Shown in pieces: positions 23,216-31,295 of a stretch of DNA of 64,000 nt (the stretch's first letter is position 1; each line of letters starts with the position of its first letter). The stretch is from Cyanobium sp. Tous-M-B4 (GTDB lineage Bacteria; Cyanobacteriota; Cyanobacteriia; PCC-6307; Cyanobiaceae): positions 232,967 to 296,966 of the forward strand of contig NZ_JAGQBA010000005.1 in assembly GCF_024345395.1 (NCBI RefSeq), written 5' to 3'. The translations under genes were made by a program, and so were the position numbers. Below the pieces are notes generated by a model. The model was given only the letters and a program-made list of their open reading frames with translations, was not told the DNA's origin and made no database searches.

Positions 23216-23613
23216 CAGGTACTCCTGACAGCCACCACCGCTTGAAAAGCGGCGTACTTTGAAGTTGAGGGGAGGCCCGGAAGCCAACCCGAGCCGGTGC
23301 ACGCAACGGAGGTGCGAATGTTTCATCAGAGTGAACGCGATGGCATGGCGCGAATGCCATCCCGCAACCGCAGAGAGCGATACGCCAGTTTTGTTTCCCG
23401 CCCATTACATCCCCGGGCTGCATAACCCGGGTCTGGATCACAACCGAGAAGGTCAAGCCCTGAGCATCTCTTCTCCCAAACGTGATCCCTATTCCTTTCC
23501 TGTCAGGCTCCAGACAGGTGATGCGTGAACCAACAGACACCCGAGCGGCAAACCTTGTGTGAGGAGGTAACCGCCGCAACCGGTGCTAAGGCGCCCCCCA
23601 CGGGTCGCCTTTT
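23216..23613 (+). ncRNA. Repeated terminator-ended element, copy 1 (putative structured RNA)
   Basis: This stretch shares many long blocks with 56665-57114: GTACGGGAACAGG at the head, TTTGAAGTTGAG, GAGGCCCGG, the hairpin CCCGGG-CTGCATAA-CCCGGG, GATCACAACCGAGAAGGTCA, and a tail GCTAAGGCGCC leading to a terminator (23588-23613). Identity is high in stem-like parts and lower in between. Reverse-strand ORFs also align, but they contain shifts and lack starts at the same place. I favour a non-coding RNA or a mobile non-coding element. No known RNA family is recognised. Confidence 0.45.
23588..23613 (+). terminator. Terminator closing the repeated element, copy 1
   Basis: AAGGCG-CCCCCCACGGGT-CGCCTTTT forms a GC stem followed by T residues. 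The same hairpin in the second copy is perfect. It lies 27 bases before the methyltransferase start. Confidence 0.6.
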
Positions 23614-23640
23614 GAATGCTGTGCTGCTGAGATCCGCACC

Positions 23641-24246
23641 ATGGCCGCATCGAACTGGGACCAGCGCTACCGCGAGGGCAGTGATCGCTGGGAGCTGGGC
23701 AAGCCCGCGCCGCCTCTGGATACCTATCTGCGCACTGACAGCCGAGCACCTCAACCACCGGGTCGGGTGTTGGTGCCCGGCTGCGGCCGGGGCCATGAGG
23801 CGGCCTTGCTCGCCGATCTCGGCTACGAGGTGATCGGGCTGGACTTCAGCGGTGAGGCCATTGAGCGCGCCCAAGCGGTGCATGGTTCCGATCGCGCTGC
23901 CTTGCGCTGGCTGCAGGCTGATCTCTTCGATGGAGCGGCACTGGCGGCAGCCGGCATCAGCACCGGCAGCCTGCAGGGCGTGCTGGAGCACACCTGCTTC
24001 TGCGCGATTGATCCCGCCCAGCGCGAGGCCTATCTCGACACCGTGGCGCGGTTGCTAGTCCCCGGGGGCTGGTTGCTGGGTCTGTTCTGGTGCCACCAGC
24101 GCCCGGATGGTCCCCCTTGGGGAAGCGACTCGGCGCTGTTGGCGCAGCAGCTGGCGGCAGCCGGATTCCGCCAGGAACTCTGGGAGCCAGCGCAGGGCTC
24201 AGCCCCAGAGCGCGACAACGAGTGGCTGGGGCTCTGGCGGCGGTGA
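23641..24246 (+). CDS. TPMT-family SAM-dependent methyltransferase
   Basis: This is a 201-residue protein. NWDQRYREGSDRWELGKPAP and LDTYL form the family N-terminus. RVLVPGCGRGHEAALLADLG is the SAM-binding motif, and GVLEHTCFCAIDPAQREAYL is the strongly conserved TPMT motif. Bacterial members methylate thiols, selenium or tellurium compounds. The gene follows the terminator of the repeated element, so its promoter must be in the last bases of that element or read through it. Confidence 0.88.
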   Translation: MAASNWDQRYREGSDRWELGKPAPPLDTYLRTDSRAPQPPGRVLVPGCGRGHEAALLADLGYEVIGLDFSGEAIERAQAVHGSDRAALRWLQADLFDGAALAAAGISTGSLQGVLEHTCFCAIDPAQREAYLDTVARLLVPGGWLLGLFWCHQRPDGPPWGSDSALLAQQLAAAGFRQELWEPAQGSAPERDNEWLGLWRR

Positions 24247-24295
24247 TCACCTGAGCCAGAAGACCATCCACAACGCAGCCGGAGGAATAGCACTT

Positions 24296-24468
24296 ATGGC
24301 AGAAACCAACGATGGAGCTACACCACCAAGATCCAGTTCAACGGCAATCTCATGGTGGGCAAGGCCTACACAGCCGTGCTAGACTTCAAGCCAGGCGATG
24401 AGTTCGAGATTAAGCTGGGCCGTAAGCAGATCAAATTGATTCCCCTGGGCAGCACAGAAGAGGAGTGA
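24296..24468 (+). pseudogene. cyAbrB-like regulator, frameshifted
   Basis: GGAGGAATAGCACTTATG starts MAETNDG, then a missing base shifts the frame. The correct frame continues YTTKIQFNGNLMVGKAYTAV, then KPGDEFEIKLGRKQIKLIPL and a short acidic tail. This is the C-terminal DNA-binding half of the cyanobacterial AbrB family. Either a very short relic or a frameshifted gene; the ribosome site and ATG fit only if one base is restored. Confidence 0.6.
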
Positions 24469-24561
24469 GCTGCTCCTCGGTTGAGCTGCTTGCGGCTCTT
24501 CAAGAGAAGCCACCGATCACCAACACAACCAGCTAGCGGAGTTGCTGCAGCTCGGTGGTAG

Positions 24562-24836
24562 TCACGCAGCATTCGGTGGCAGCAGATAGCTCACCTTCCT
24601 GCAGCCGTTGGTGCTGTTGGGTTGGAGCACGACAGTCAGATCGGCCATCGCCAGCGAGGGGTCGCCAGTCATCGGCACCACCAGCACTGTTTGATAGGCA
24701 GGGTCAAACAGCTCGCAGTCCTGCACGACGACAGCGGCCGGAGCTTGTTGTGCTCCGGAGGCTGAGGGTCCAGCCCAGGGTCTTTTGGATCTTTGCGCCA
24801 ATCAACGGTGATGATCTGCCCAGCCCGCAAGTCCAC
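24562..24836 (-). pseudogene. PemK/MazF-type toxin, frameshifted
   Basis: The first part from GTG 24836 reads VDLRAGQIITVDWRKDPKDP, then GLDPQPPEHNKLRP. The frame then shifts by one base to AVVVQDCELFDPAYQTVLVV, then PMTGDPSLA and NGCRKVSYLL. Together they give a full PemK/MazF fold. The shift is within CGGCCGCTG near 24735. The antitoxin gene just upstream is intact, so the module seems to have lost its toxin. Confidence 0.65.
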
Positions 24837-24844
24837 GCCTGTCT

Positions 24845-25075
24845 TCAGCGGTTGAGGGGTTCAGGCGAGGCCCAGTCGGCAATGAAGGCACTGGCCTCCG
24901 CATCGGTGGCGATGTGCTCTGCCACCGCTTTGCTCTGGGAACGGATCCGTGCCCGCAGAGCATCCATAGCGCTGAGCGAGCTGCTCACCTGCACGATCCG
25001 TCGTCCCCCCCGCTGCCTGCGGCGCACGGAGAAGGGAGCCTCGGGCTGTTCAGTGGCGTAATCGGCAGGGTTCAT
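24845..25075 (-). CDS. Antitoxin partner of the broken PemK toxin
   Basis: From ATG 25075 the protein has 76 residues: a basic N-terminal part (FSVRRRQRGGRRIVQVSSSL) and an acidic helical C-terminal part (SKAVAEHIATDAEASAFIAD). Its end is nine bases before the toxin start. The order, size and charge pattern fit a type II antitoxin of PemK/MazF modules. The family is not recognised with certainty. Confidence 0.55.
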   Translation of the reverse strand: MNPADYATEQPEAPFSVRRRQRGGRRIVQVSSSLSAMDALRARIRSQSKAVAEHIATDAEASAFIADWASPEPLNR

Positions 25076-25148
25076 GGCGGCAGCGCCCAGCGCTGACTGC
25101 ATGGAACAATCAGCCAATTTTAAACGCCATCCCCCGTGACGTCTCAAA

Positions 25149-25211
25149 CTCAAGCCCGGCGATGAGTTCGAGATCAAGCTGATTCCTTTGGGCAGCCCAG
25201 AAGAGGAGTGA
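25149..25211 (+). pseudogene. Second cyAbrB relic
   Basis: LKPGDEFEIKLIPLGSPEEE followed by TGA repeats the end of the relic at 24296-24468, but six residues (GRKQIK) are deleted. It lies just upstream of the antitoxin, on the other strand. It is only a fragment. Confidence 0.55.
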
Positions 25212-25241
25212 GCCTGATAGCTGGAGGACTTCTCCTTCTAC

Positions 25242-25703
25242 TCAGCGGTAAGGCTCGCAGGACACCAGAAAGCCGCTGACATGGTCGGACCATTGGGCTA
25301 GTGCCAGCAGCTCGCGGGGCTCCCGGGCAAAGCCTTTCTGGGAGAGAGCCGTGAGCTCGGCGAGGTTGTCGTGGGTGACCAGGGGCTTGTTCTGTTTGGC
25401 AGTTTCGCAAGCATCGACAAACTCCTGACCCTGCTCGGCCAGGCACTGGGCATAGGCCTCCTCAAAGTTCACCCCCTGCTCCTGTAGCCGCACGAAGGCA
25501 TCGAGCTCAGGCGGGAGGTGCTCCAGCCATAGGGGAAGGCTGCGTACCGGCCCGATCGTGACCCCGCCGCTGTTTAGGTGCATCAGCACAATGGTGGCCT
25601 CCAGGTTCCAGCTGGGCTGGGCGAGCAGCTGGCCGGCTGCAATCACAAAGGACTCGCGGTAGTCCTCAACCAGGGCCTGGTGAATCTGGGAGAGGTCAGC
25701 CAT
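25242..25703 (-). CDS. Conserved-looking protein of unknown function
   Basis: From ATG 25703 the protein has 153 residues and is helical: ADLSQIHQALVEDYRESFVI, then LEATIVLMHLNSGGVTIGPV, then EAYAQCLAEQGQEFVDACET. There is no signal or membrane segment. It lies in a run of reverse-strand genes between the PemK relic and the HNH nuclease. No family is recognised. The 293 bases upstream (25704-25996) hold no gene. Confidence 0.5.
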   Translation of the reverse strand: MADLSQIHQALVEDYRESFVIAAGQLLAQPSWNLEATIVLMHLNSGGVTIGPVRSLPLWLEHLPPELDAFVRLQEQGVNFEEAYAQCLAEQGQEFVDACETAKQNKPLVTHDNLAELTALSQKGFAREPRELLALAQWSDHVSGFLVSCEPYR

Positions 25704-25996
25704 AGCTCTGGGTTGCACGAAAAAGCTCGGTGACGAAGCCCCGCGCTCTGAAGGATTTTGGTTGAGGGGCGAAATCGCTGACGCGGGCAACTAAGGCCAG
25801 GCCATTAACGGTGTATCGCGCCAGGGAAATCAGAGAACCAAGGAGAGTGCTGGTGCAGGGCCCGGATCATCAACGATCATCTGGCAAATGGACTGGTGGT
25901 TTGTCATCCGTGATCTGGAGCCTGCCTGGGCCGGTAGCTGCCAGCCAGATCAACCTTTAAGGCCAAACCAACCCAAGCATCTTGACCCCATGGGCC

Positions 25997-26938
25997 TCAG
26001 TCCCTCAAGGCTTCCCGGTGGGCACTCAAGAACGCCTCCTGCTCCCGGCTAAACGGTCTAATCAAATTCGCACCTTCGATGCCCCAGCAGCGCAAGGCCT
26101 CGCCTGCCGCCTCGTGCTGCCAGATCAGCTCGCCGCCTGAATCGAAGCTGATCCAATGGCGATCAAACAGCTTGTCCACATGGGGGGAGAGCAGCAGGCC
26201 ATTGGATCCGCTCAGCCGTTCGCTGTTGTCGCATGATCGCCAGGGTTTGATGTGGCTCGCCACCAGGAACTCCTGCCGCGCCAGGCCCGTAACCCGGCAG
26301 GCCGGCTCCAGATCCGCCACCCGATGGCGAAACAACCCCTGCCCCAGACGCGCCTTGGTGAGCGCATCGCGCTCGGTGCTGCTCGGCACCTCCCGCAACC
26401 GCTGCATGTCATCGAGCAGGGCCTCGGTGTAGGCGCCCTCCTCCGCCAGCACCACCAGGTGCACCCGCACCGCTGCATCTGCGTGGTCTTCGATCAGCTT
26501 CAGCAGCAACAGCCCCAGGGTTTCGCTCAGCCCCGCCAGGTACACCCCCTGATTGCCTCGGCCTGTGCTGGTGCTGATCGGGCTGTGGCGTTCCGGCAGC
26601 AGCGGCTGCAGCAACTCAAAGAATGTCTGCGGCACCAGGGCCTGGCGCAGCGGCTGCCAGTTCACCCGCACCAGCCAGCCCTCCTGGCTCCAGTTCTCCC
26701 CTGCTAAGCCGAACTCTGGGGGCTTAGTGGCCGTGACCGCCGCCGTTTCCACCAGGCCCAACTGGCTAATGCGCCCATTCGCATAGCTGAACATCACATC
26801 CCCCCGCTGGCAGCGGGTGAGGTTGTCGTAGCTCACATTGCGGGCGCCGTTGGCATTGGCCTTCGGCGACCAGATGTAGCCGCCGTCAGTCTCCTGCCGG
26901 TAGGTCTGTTTGTGGTTCACCCACCAGTAGGAGGGCAT
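25997..26938 (-). CDS. EVE/PUA-like + HNH endonuclease, candidate modification-dependent restriction enzyme
   Basis: This is a 313-residue protein. The N-terminal ~110 residues (YWWVNHKQTYRQETDGGYIW, RCQRGDVMFSYANGRISQLG, WLVRVNWQPL) resemble an EVE/PUA-like domain that can read modified bases. The C-terminal part has CRVTGLARQEFLVASHIKPW, then NGLLLSPHVDKLFDRHWI, the HNH pattern with CxxxG, ASHIKPW, N, and H/D. This layout matches type IV restriction-like enzymes that cut modified DNA. It is divergent from the integron integrase gene. Confidence 0.75.
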   Translation of the reverse strand: MPSYWWVNHKQTYRQETDGGYIWSPKANANGARNVSYDNLTRCQRGDVMFSYANGRISQLGLVETAAVTATKPPEFGLAGENWSQEGWLVRVNWQPLRQALVPQTFFELLQPLLPERHSPISTSTGRGNQGVYLAGLSETLGLLLLKLIEDHADAAVRVHLVVLAEEGAYTEALLDDMQRLREVPSSTERDALTKARLGQGLFRHRVADLEPACRVTGLARQEFLVASHIKPWRSCDNSERLSGSNGLLLSPHVDKLFDRHWISFDSGGELIWQHEAAGEALRCWGIEGANLIRPFSREQEAFLSAHREALRD

Positions 26939-27171
26939 TGATCCTGGCTGGGTATTGACCTGTTGTACCCCATAAAACTGGCATGGGCTTCCTGGGGATC
27001 AAGGCCGTCGGTGGCGACCAGGGATTCCAGCAAGTCGTGCATGGATTGGTTACCCGAAGCAGGGGATCCCCCCAGTGGTAGCAGGCTGCAAGTTGGTGGG
27101 AAAGGGAACGAGCCGCTTGATGGTCGCGTAGGGGAACTCTGTAGAGAACCAACTACCAACTACCAACAACC

Positions 27172-28143
27172 ATGGCCCCTGTAGTCAAACCTCCTGGACT
27201 GATTCAGCGTTATCGGGAATTACTTCAGACACGCCACTACGCGCGCCGCACGGTGAAGACCTACGAGCAGTGGCTGCGGCGGTTTCTGCGTTTTCATCAC
27301 CTGCGCCACCCCCGGGAGATGGGGAGCCACGAGGTGAATGCCTTTCTGAGCCACCTAGCTGTGGAAGAGCAGGTAAGCGCCTCCACCCAGAACCAGGCTC
27401 TGGCGGCGTTGCTTTTTCTCTACCGAGATCTGCTGGAGTGCGAGCTGGAGCTCGATGGGGTGGTGCGTGCGCGGACGCGACAGCGGGTGCCGGTGGTGCT
27501 CAGTGAAGGCGATGTGAGGGCGGTACGGGAACGGCTGGAGGGTGAGCCTGCGCTAGTGGTTGGGCTGTTGTACGGCAGTGGTCTCCGGCTAATGGAGGCA
27601 CTGAGGCTGCGGGTGAAGGATCTGGATTTCCAGCGGCGAGAGCTCGCAGTGCGCGATGGGAAAGGCGGCAAAGATCGGATGACGATGGTGCCCCAGAGCT
27701 TGGTGCCTGGGCTCCAGGAGCATCTGGAGCAAGTGCGCCAGCTGCATCTGAGTGATTTGGCGGCGGGTTGGGGCCGCGTGTTGATGCCATATGCCTTGGC
27801 CCGCAAGTATCCGAATGCGGACCGTGAATGGGCGTGGCAGTGGGTGTTCCCCCAGCAAAAGCGATGGTGCGACAAAGAATCTGGTGCTCAGGGGCGACAC
27901 CACATCGATCCGAGCGTGGTACAGAAGGCTGTGAAGCGGGCACTACTTGAAGCCGGTGTGACCAAGGCGGCCAGCTGTCACACCTTCCGTCACTCTTTTG
28001 CCACTCACCTACTGGAGAGGGGCCAGGACATACGCACGATCCAGGAGCTGCTCGGTCACAAGGACGTCAGTACCACCATGATCTATACCCACGTCTTAAA
28101 TCGAGGGCCCCACGGTGTACGCAGTCCCGCAGACGCTCTGTAG
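27172..28143 (+). CDS. intI: Integron integrase
   Basis: This 323-residue tyrosine recombinase keeps the diagnostic extra patch of integron integrases ([20 protein letters not shown], about residue 204-223). Other boxes are [19 protein letters not shown] (first Arg), [40 protein letters not shown] (HxxR) and [20 protein letters not shown] (His and Tyr), ending GVRSPADAL. It is full length and should be active. It starts after a CAACTAC-repeat leader. No clear attC array lies on either side. Confidence 0.93.
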   Translation: MAPVVKPPGLIQRYRELLQTRHYARRTVKTYEQWLRRFLRFHHLRHPREMGSHEVNAFLSHLAVEEQVSASTQNQALAALLFLYRDLLECELELDGVVRARTRQRVPVVLSEGDVRAVRERLEGEPALVVGLLYGSGLRLMEALRLRVKDLDFQRRELAVRDGKGGKDRMTMVPQSLVPGLQEHLEQVRQLHLSDLAAGWGRVLMPYALARKYPNADREWAWQWVFPQQKRWCDKESGAQGRHHIDPSVVQKAVKRALLEAGVTKAASCHTFRHSFATHLLERGQDIRTIQELLGHKDVSTTMIYTHVLNRGPHGVRSPADAL

Positions 28144-28255
28144 CCATCGGAACAGTTGGTTCGCGGACCCGTGAACCACGGCTATCTTGGGGTGTGGTTT
28201 TGAAAGACCCTATGCAGGTCAAAAAGTCTCAGAGAATTAACGACCCGAGTCGTCT

Positions 28256-28320
28256 TTGGTTATCGGAAAGGCACGGGGCGTGCACGCCTCGGTTCACGGA
28301 ACCGTCCAATAAAGAGTTAG
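28256..28320 (+). other. Recombination-site-like sequence B beside intI
   Basis: TTGGTTATCGGAAAG (28256-28270) is followed 45 bases later by GTTAG (28316-28320). In between lie GGCGTGCACGCC and CGGTTC-ACG-GAACCG, two inverted repeats. The stop codon of the HNH gene (reverse strand) overlaps the GTTAG, as in cassette R'' boxes. It shares its layout with site A at 917-981. It may be attI or a degenerate attC. Confidence 0.45.
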
Positions 28321-29396
28321 TAAAGCAAATGATTTCCTTCAAATCTGGCCTGTAGCAGCTCAAGCCGATTCATCAGCTTTTGGAGCTTCTGCTCCTTCCT
28401 CTTTTTGACACTAGGTGACCCATCAAAATGGCTCATCTCATTGCCCAAGAGATAGTCAACAAAGTCTTTGGGCTCGCAAGGCTTGGCTCCCATCCACTTG
28501 TGGAAGTTTCGATGAATACTGCTGCTGATGGCGATTAGGTTTTCTTCATAGGCTGCCAAATCGGGGCGTGAGCTGGCATCGAACAGATGATGCGCCTCAA
28601 GTTCAACTGAATACTGATCGGATTCAGATGGTTTGTAACCGGAGATGGCACAGCCAGATCCATCTTTTCGTAGTGCCCTCTGACGAACCTTGTCCTTTGC
28701 TTCCTTAACCCTGGCTTCATGGCTTTCGAGCAGCTTTCGCTGGACCTCAAAGCATTCCTCGGCCACATCGGCAACAGCTTTTACCCAAGCCTTTCGCGCC
28801 TTGGTGATCCTGCCTTTATCCCTCATCGTCTTTGCCAAACGCACAATGCCGCGCTGGCTCCAATGACGTTGGTCTTTGCCCTCAAAGCTATCAAAATGCA
28901 CACCGATCTCTAATCCCTCAGCACCTTCTAGTCCAGAACTTTCTTCTTGAATTCTTGTAATGGTGCCAGCCATCCCTTTGCCGTTGGTGCCCAGCACCCT
29001 TACAAAAGAGCGCTGTTCAAGAAAAACCAGATCACCTCGGATTTGGATGGAGCTTCGATCTTGGGTAACTTGAATGATGCGCCGTTTGACGAGTGTGCGT
29101 GTCACCCGCGCACGATGCTGGGTGAAGAACTCATAAATCTTGGCCAGGATGCTTCCACCTTCTTTCTCCTCCAGGTACTTCGCCAGGGCCATCACGCCTT
29201 CTTCGTAAAAGCGGCGGCTGCGAGCTTGGCCAGGTTCGTATTCAAAGAACTCCCCTTCAATTAGCTCCCATTCATCATCAGCATGGGCATCAAAGAACTG
29301 GCAAATACCACTGAGCTTCTTCGCGCTGATGCCAAGGATTCTTGCTGTCTCCTGAAAGGAGAAGGCATCACGTGATCGGTTGGATGTCGTCGTCAT
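28317..29396 (-). CDS. HNH endonuclease with N-terminal helix-turn-helix, partner of J-protein
   Basis: This is a 359-residue protein. The N-terminus (FSFQETARILGISAKKLSGI) resembles a MerR-type helix-turn-helix. A middle beta part (IQIRGDLVFLEQRSFVRVLG, GMAGTITRIQE) may be SH3- or PilZ-like. The C-terminal HNH domain has GCAISGYKPSESDQ, then VELEAHHLFDA and ENLIAISSSIHRNFHKWMG. It starts eight bases after the J-domain gene ends, so the two form one operon. Function is unknown; a nuclease guarded or aided by a chaperone-like partner is inference. Confidence 0.75.
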   Translation of the reverse strand: MTTTSNRSRDAFSFQETARILGISAKKLSGICQFFDAHADDEWELIEGEFFEYEPGQARSRRFYEEGVMALAKYLEEKEGGSILAKIYEFFTQHRARVTRTLVKRRIIQVTQDRSSIQIRGDLVFLEQRSFVRVLGTNGKGMAGTITRIQEESSGLEGAEGLEIGVHFDSFEGKDQRHWSQRGIVRLAKTMRDKGRITKARKAWVKAVADVAEECFEVQRKLLESHEARVKEAKDKVRQRALRKDGSGCAISGYKPSESDQYSVELEAHHLFDASSRPDLAAYEENLIAISSSIHRNFHKWMGAKPCEPKDFVDYLLGNEMSHFDGSPSVKKRKEQKLQKLMNRLELLQARFEGNHLLY

Positions 29397-29404
29397 CAGC
29401 TTGT

Positions 29405-29950
29405 TTACAGGAAGGCAAGAAGGGAGTCACGCATTTTTTGGAGCCGCTCCATCACTCGCGGATCGCCGCCAACATCGGGATGGTGTTCCTTGGCAAGCCT
29501 GCGGAAGGCATCTTTGATGTCATCGGCACTGGCTGTTGAAGGATCGAGTGAGAACACATGCCACGGCCTGAAATTTTCTAAGACATCGATGCCGTTAATG
29601 GATGTTTTGCCCGTTTTGGCGCGCTCGCTATGGGGAACTCCAACCCACTCCCGGTAGAGCTTGAGCCAATCTGCCTTTGTTTTCAGATCAAATGTTCGGC
29701 CCGCCATCGCGAGGTTAAACTCACTTGATTTGCGCAGCTCAGTGGCGTTCTTGCTGCCAAACACCTTGCACACTGATTCTTTGAGCTCTATCAGCGTGAG
29801 AACGGGTTCAGGGAACGGCTTTCCGTTGATGAACTCTGCGAATGCCAACAGGCTGTCGGCATCCGGAGCCCCAGCCGAGAGGATCTCTTCGATCCTTGCT
29901 AAGACCGCTGACCGATCGAGCTTCTTGCGCGCTGGCGTCTTGGTGGCCAC
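29405..29950 (-). CDS. C-terminal J-domain protein
   Basis: This is a 181-residue protein. Residues about 130-181 (PWHVFSLDPSTASADDIKDA, FRRLAKEHHPDVGGD) are a J-domain with the HPD motif, so it should stimulate a DnaK-type ATPase. The N-terminal ~125 residues are helical and of unknown family (EILSAGAPDADSLLAFAEFI). It lacks the Gly/Phe and zinc parts of DnaJ. It is the first gene of the operon with the HNH nuclease. The promoter should lie in 29951-30030. Confidence 0.75.
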   Translation of the reverse strand: MATKTPARKKLDRSAVLARIEEILSAGAPDADSLLAFAEFINGKPFPEPVLTLIELKESVCKVFGSKNATELRKSSEFNLAMAGRTFDLKTKADWLKLYREWVGVPHSERAKTGKTSINGIDVLENFRPWHVFSLDPSTASADDIKDAFRRLAKEHHPDVGGDPRVMERLQKMRDSLLAFL

Positions 29951-30030
29951 GGCTCAGTACTGCTGTTTGCCCTTAATACCCCCTCGAACCCCTCCGCGGA
30001 GGGATTTGTCATCACCTGTTCGCATGGGAA

Positions 30031-30318
30031 TCAGATGCCAGTGCGCATGAAACACCGTCTGCCCAACGACGACGCGGGATAGGCATCGACGGTGCAGAGC
30101 GCCAGCTCGTTCTCCAGCAGCCCCCGGGCCCTGCCAAGAACGCCGCCAACCCCAGCACTATCGACCTGGCGGATCCGCTGCCCGTCTCGGCTTGCGCGCC
30201 ACGCCGTGCCGCCGAAGTGAGCCACAAATCGCTCACAGACTTCACCCTCAACAGTGCCTGCCTCCCTGCCGAGCAAACACTCCATGATCAGCGCCTGTTC
30301 ATGGTCTAGGGCTCCCAA
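30031..30318 (-). CDS. Short ORF, unknown
   Basis: This 95-residue ORF (MGALDHEQALIMECLLGREA, FVAHFGGTAWRASRDGQRIR) has no recognised domain. It is divergent from a GNAT relic. Its codon use is ordinary. It could be a relic as well. Confidence 0.3.
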   Translation of the reverse strand: MGALDHEQALIMECLLGREAGTVEGEVCERFVAHFGGTAWRASRDGQRIRQVDSAGVGGVLGRARGLLENELALCTVDAYPASSLGRRCFMRTGI

Positions 30319-30330
30319 GGCCAGGCTCTG

Positions 30331-30615
30331 ATGGATTTACTGGGGCGTCCTGAACAGGTCAATCAAGCTCTGCAAGATCTGTTCACTCGCCAGGCGCAGG
30401 GCATGGGCGCTTCCAGCTCCCTGTGCTCATCCTTGCCAGCCTTGCTGCAGGACGCGATCCGGCGGACGTTGCTGCTCGCCGAGCAGGCCGGCTTCTACTC
30501 ACGGTTCGGATTCATCCCATCGCCACTGCGCCAGCAGCAACTGCTTCTGCTCTATTGCCCCTTTTTCTCGGGCCTGGGCTGTCCGCAGCAGAATGGCAAG
30601 ACGGAGTCCACCACC
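30331..30615 (+). pseudogene. GNAT-toxin-like acetyltransferase relic
   Basis: The frame shows LLQDAIRRTLLLAEQAGFYS, then RFGFIPSPLRQQQLLLL. In tRNA-acetylating GNAT toxins (TacT/AtaT type) the pattern is LLQDAxRRTLxAAEQAG, a ~12-residue stretch with VHALD, then FYxRFGFxPSPLD. That middle stretch is deleted here, and the N-terminal acetyl-CoA part is missing. It is therefore a relic. Confidence 0.55.
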
Positions 30616-30828
30616 ATGCACACGTTTTCAGCGGTGATTGAGCGCTGCCCTGAGACCGGGCTCTTGGTGGGCTACGTCCCCGGCTTCCCCGGGGCTCATA
30701 GCCAGGGTGAAAGCCTTGATGAGCTACAGGCCAACCTTGAGGAGGTGATTTCCATGCTCTTGGAGGATGGCGAACCGACTCTGGAAAGTGATTTCGTAGG
30801 TCTGCAGCAAATTTCCGTGGCGGCTTAA
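30616..30828 (+). CDS. hicB: HicB antitoxin
   Basis: From ATG 30616 the protein has 70 residues: FSAVIERCPETGLLVGYVPG, then FPGAHSQGESLDELQANLEE, the usual HicB fold. It lies three bases before HicA, the less common antitoxin-first order. The open frame extends far upstream, but that part is the GNAT relic. Confidence 0.88.
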   Translation: MHTFSAVIERCPETGLLVGYVPGFPGAHSQGESLDELQANLEEVISMLLEDGEPTLESDFVGLQQISVAA

Positions 30829-30831
30829 AGG

Positions 30832-31056
30832 GTGGGGTCAACGCCCGTTCTCAAGCCATCGGAGGTTGCAGATATCCTCAAGAAGCTGGGGTTTGAGGCG
30901 GTTCGCCAGCGCGGCTCCCACCAGCAGTTCCGTGATGCCAAAGGCCGCTGCACGACGGTCCCGGCTTATAAAGGGCGCGACATTGCACCGCCGCTGCTAC
31001 GCCAAATCGCCAAAGACATCGGCATGTCGGTGGAGGAGTTCCTCAGCTGCCGCTGA
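30832..31056 (+). CDS. hicA: HicA mRNA-interferase toxin
   Basis: This 74-residue protein starts with GTG 30832. LKPSEVADILKKLGFEAVRQ, then RGSHQQFRDAKGRCTTVPAY, has the catalytic His of HicA (GSHQQF). LRQIAKDIGMSVEEFL is the closing helix. It should cleave mRNA when freed from HicB. Confidence 0.88.
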   Translation: MGSTPVLKPSEVADILKKLGFEAVRQRGSHQQFRDAKGRCTTVPAYKGRDIAPPLLRQIAKDIGMSVEEFLSCR

Positions 31057-31295
31057 GCGCCTCCTCGACATCGGGACCGGGGTCGCCGCCTGTCGGGAAG
31101 TTATCCAGCCATTGCGCCAGAGGCAGGGTCAGCAGGTCGCTCACCACATGTCTTGCAGGCAGGTCCGGGGGGCTGTGACCTTTCATCCGTAGCGGGACAG
31201 TTTGGGCGTTGGGTTCTCTCTGCCGTCCCCAGATGGCTGCACCGCTTACCATCACTGCCCTCCGCGCCAGCGCAGCTAGCGCAGCACACCCGGGC

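Noticed and set aside
23148..23579. Reverse-strand ORF across the repeated element (and the similar ORFs at 56640-56885 and 56861-57082)
   Set aside because: The peptides look alike because the DNA is repeated. Starts and lengths differ and frames are not kept between the copies, so they are likely spurious.
23216..23613. Group II intron or cobalamin riboswitch
   Set aside because: The expected domain V or the conserved cobalamin boxes cannot be found in either copy.
28142..28186. Palindrome TAGCC...GGTTC/GAACC...GGCTA directly after intI as attC
   Set aside because: The arms fold, but there is no GTTRRRY/RYYYAAC pair at the ends; a terminator-like structure is as likely.
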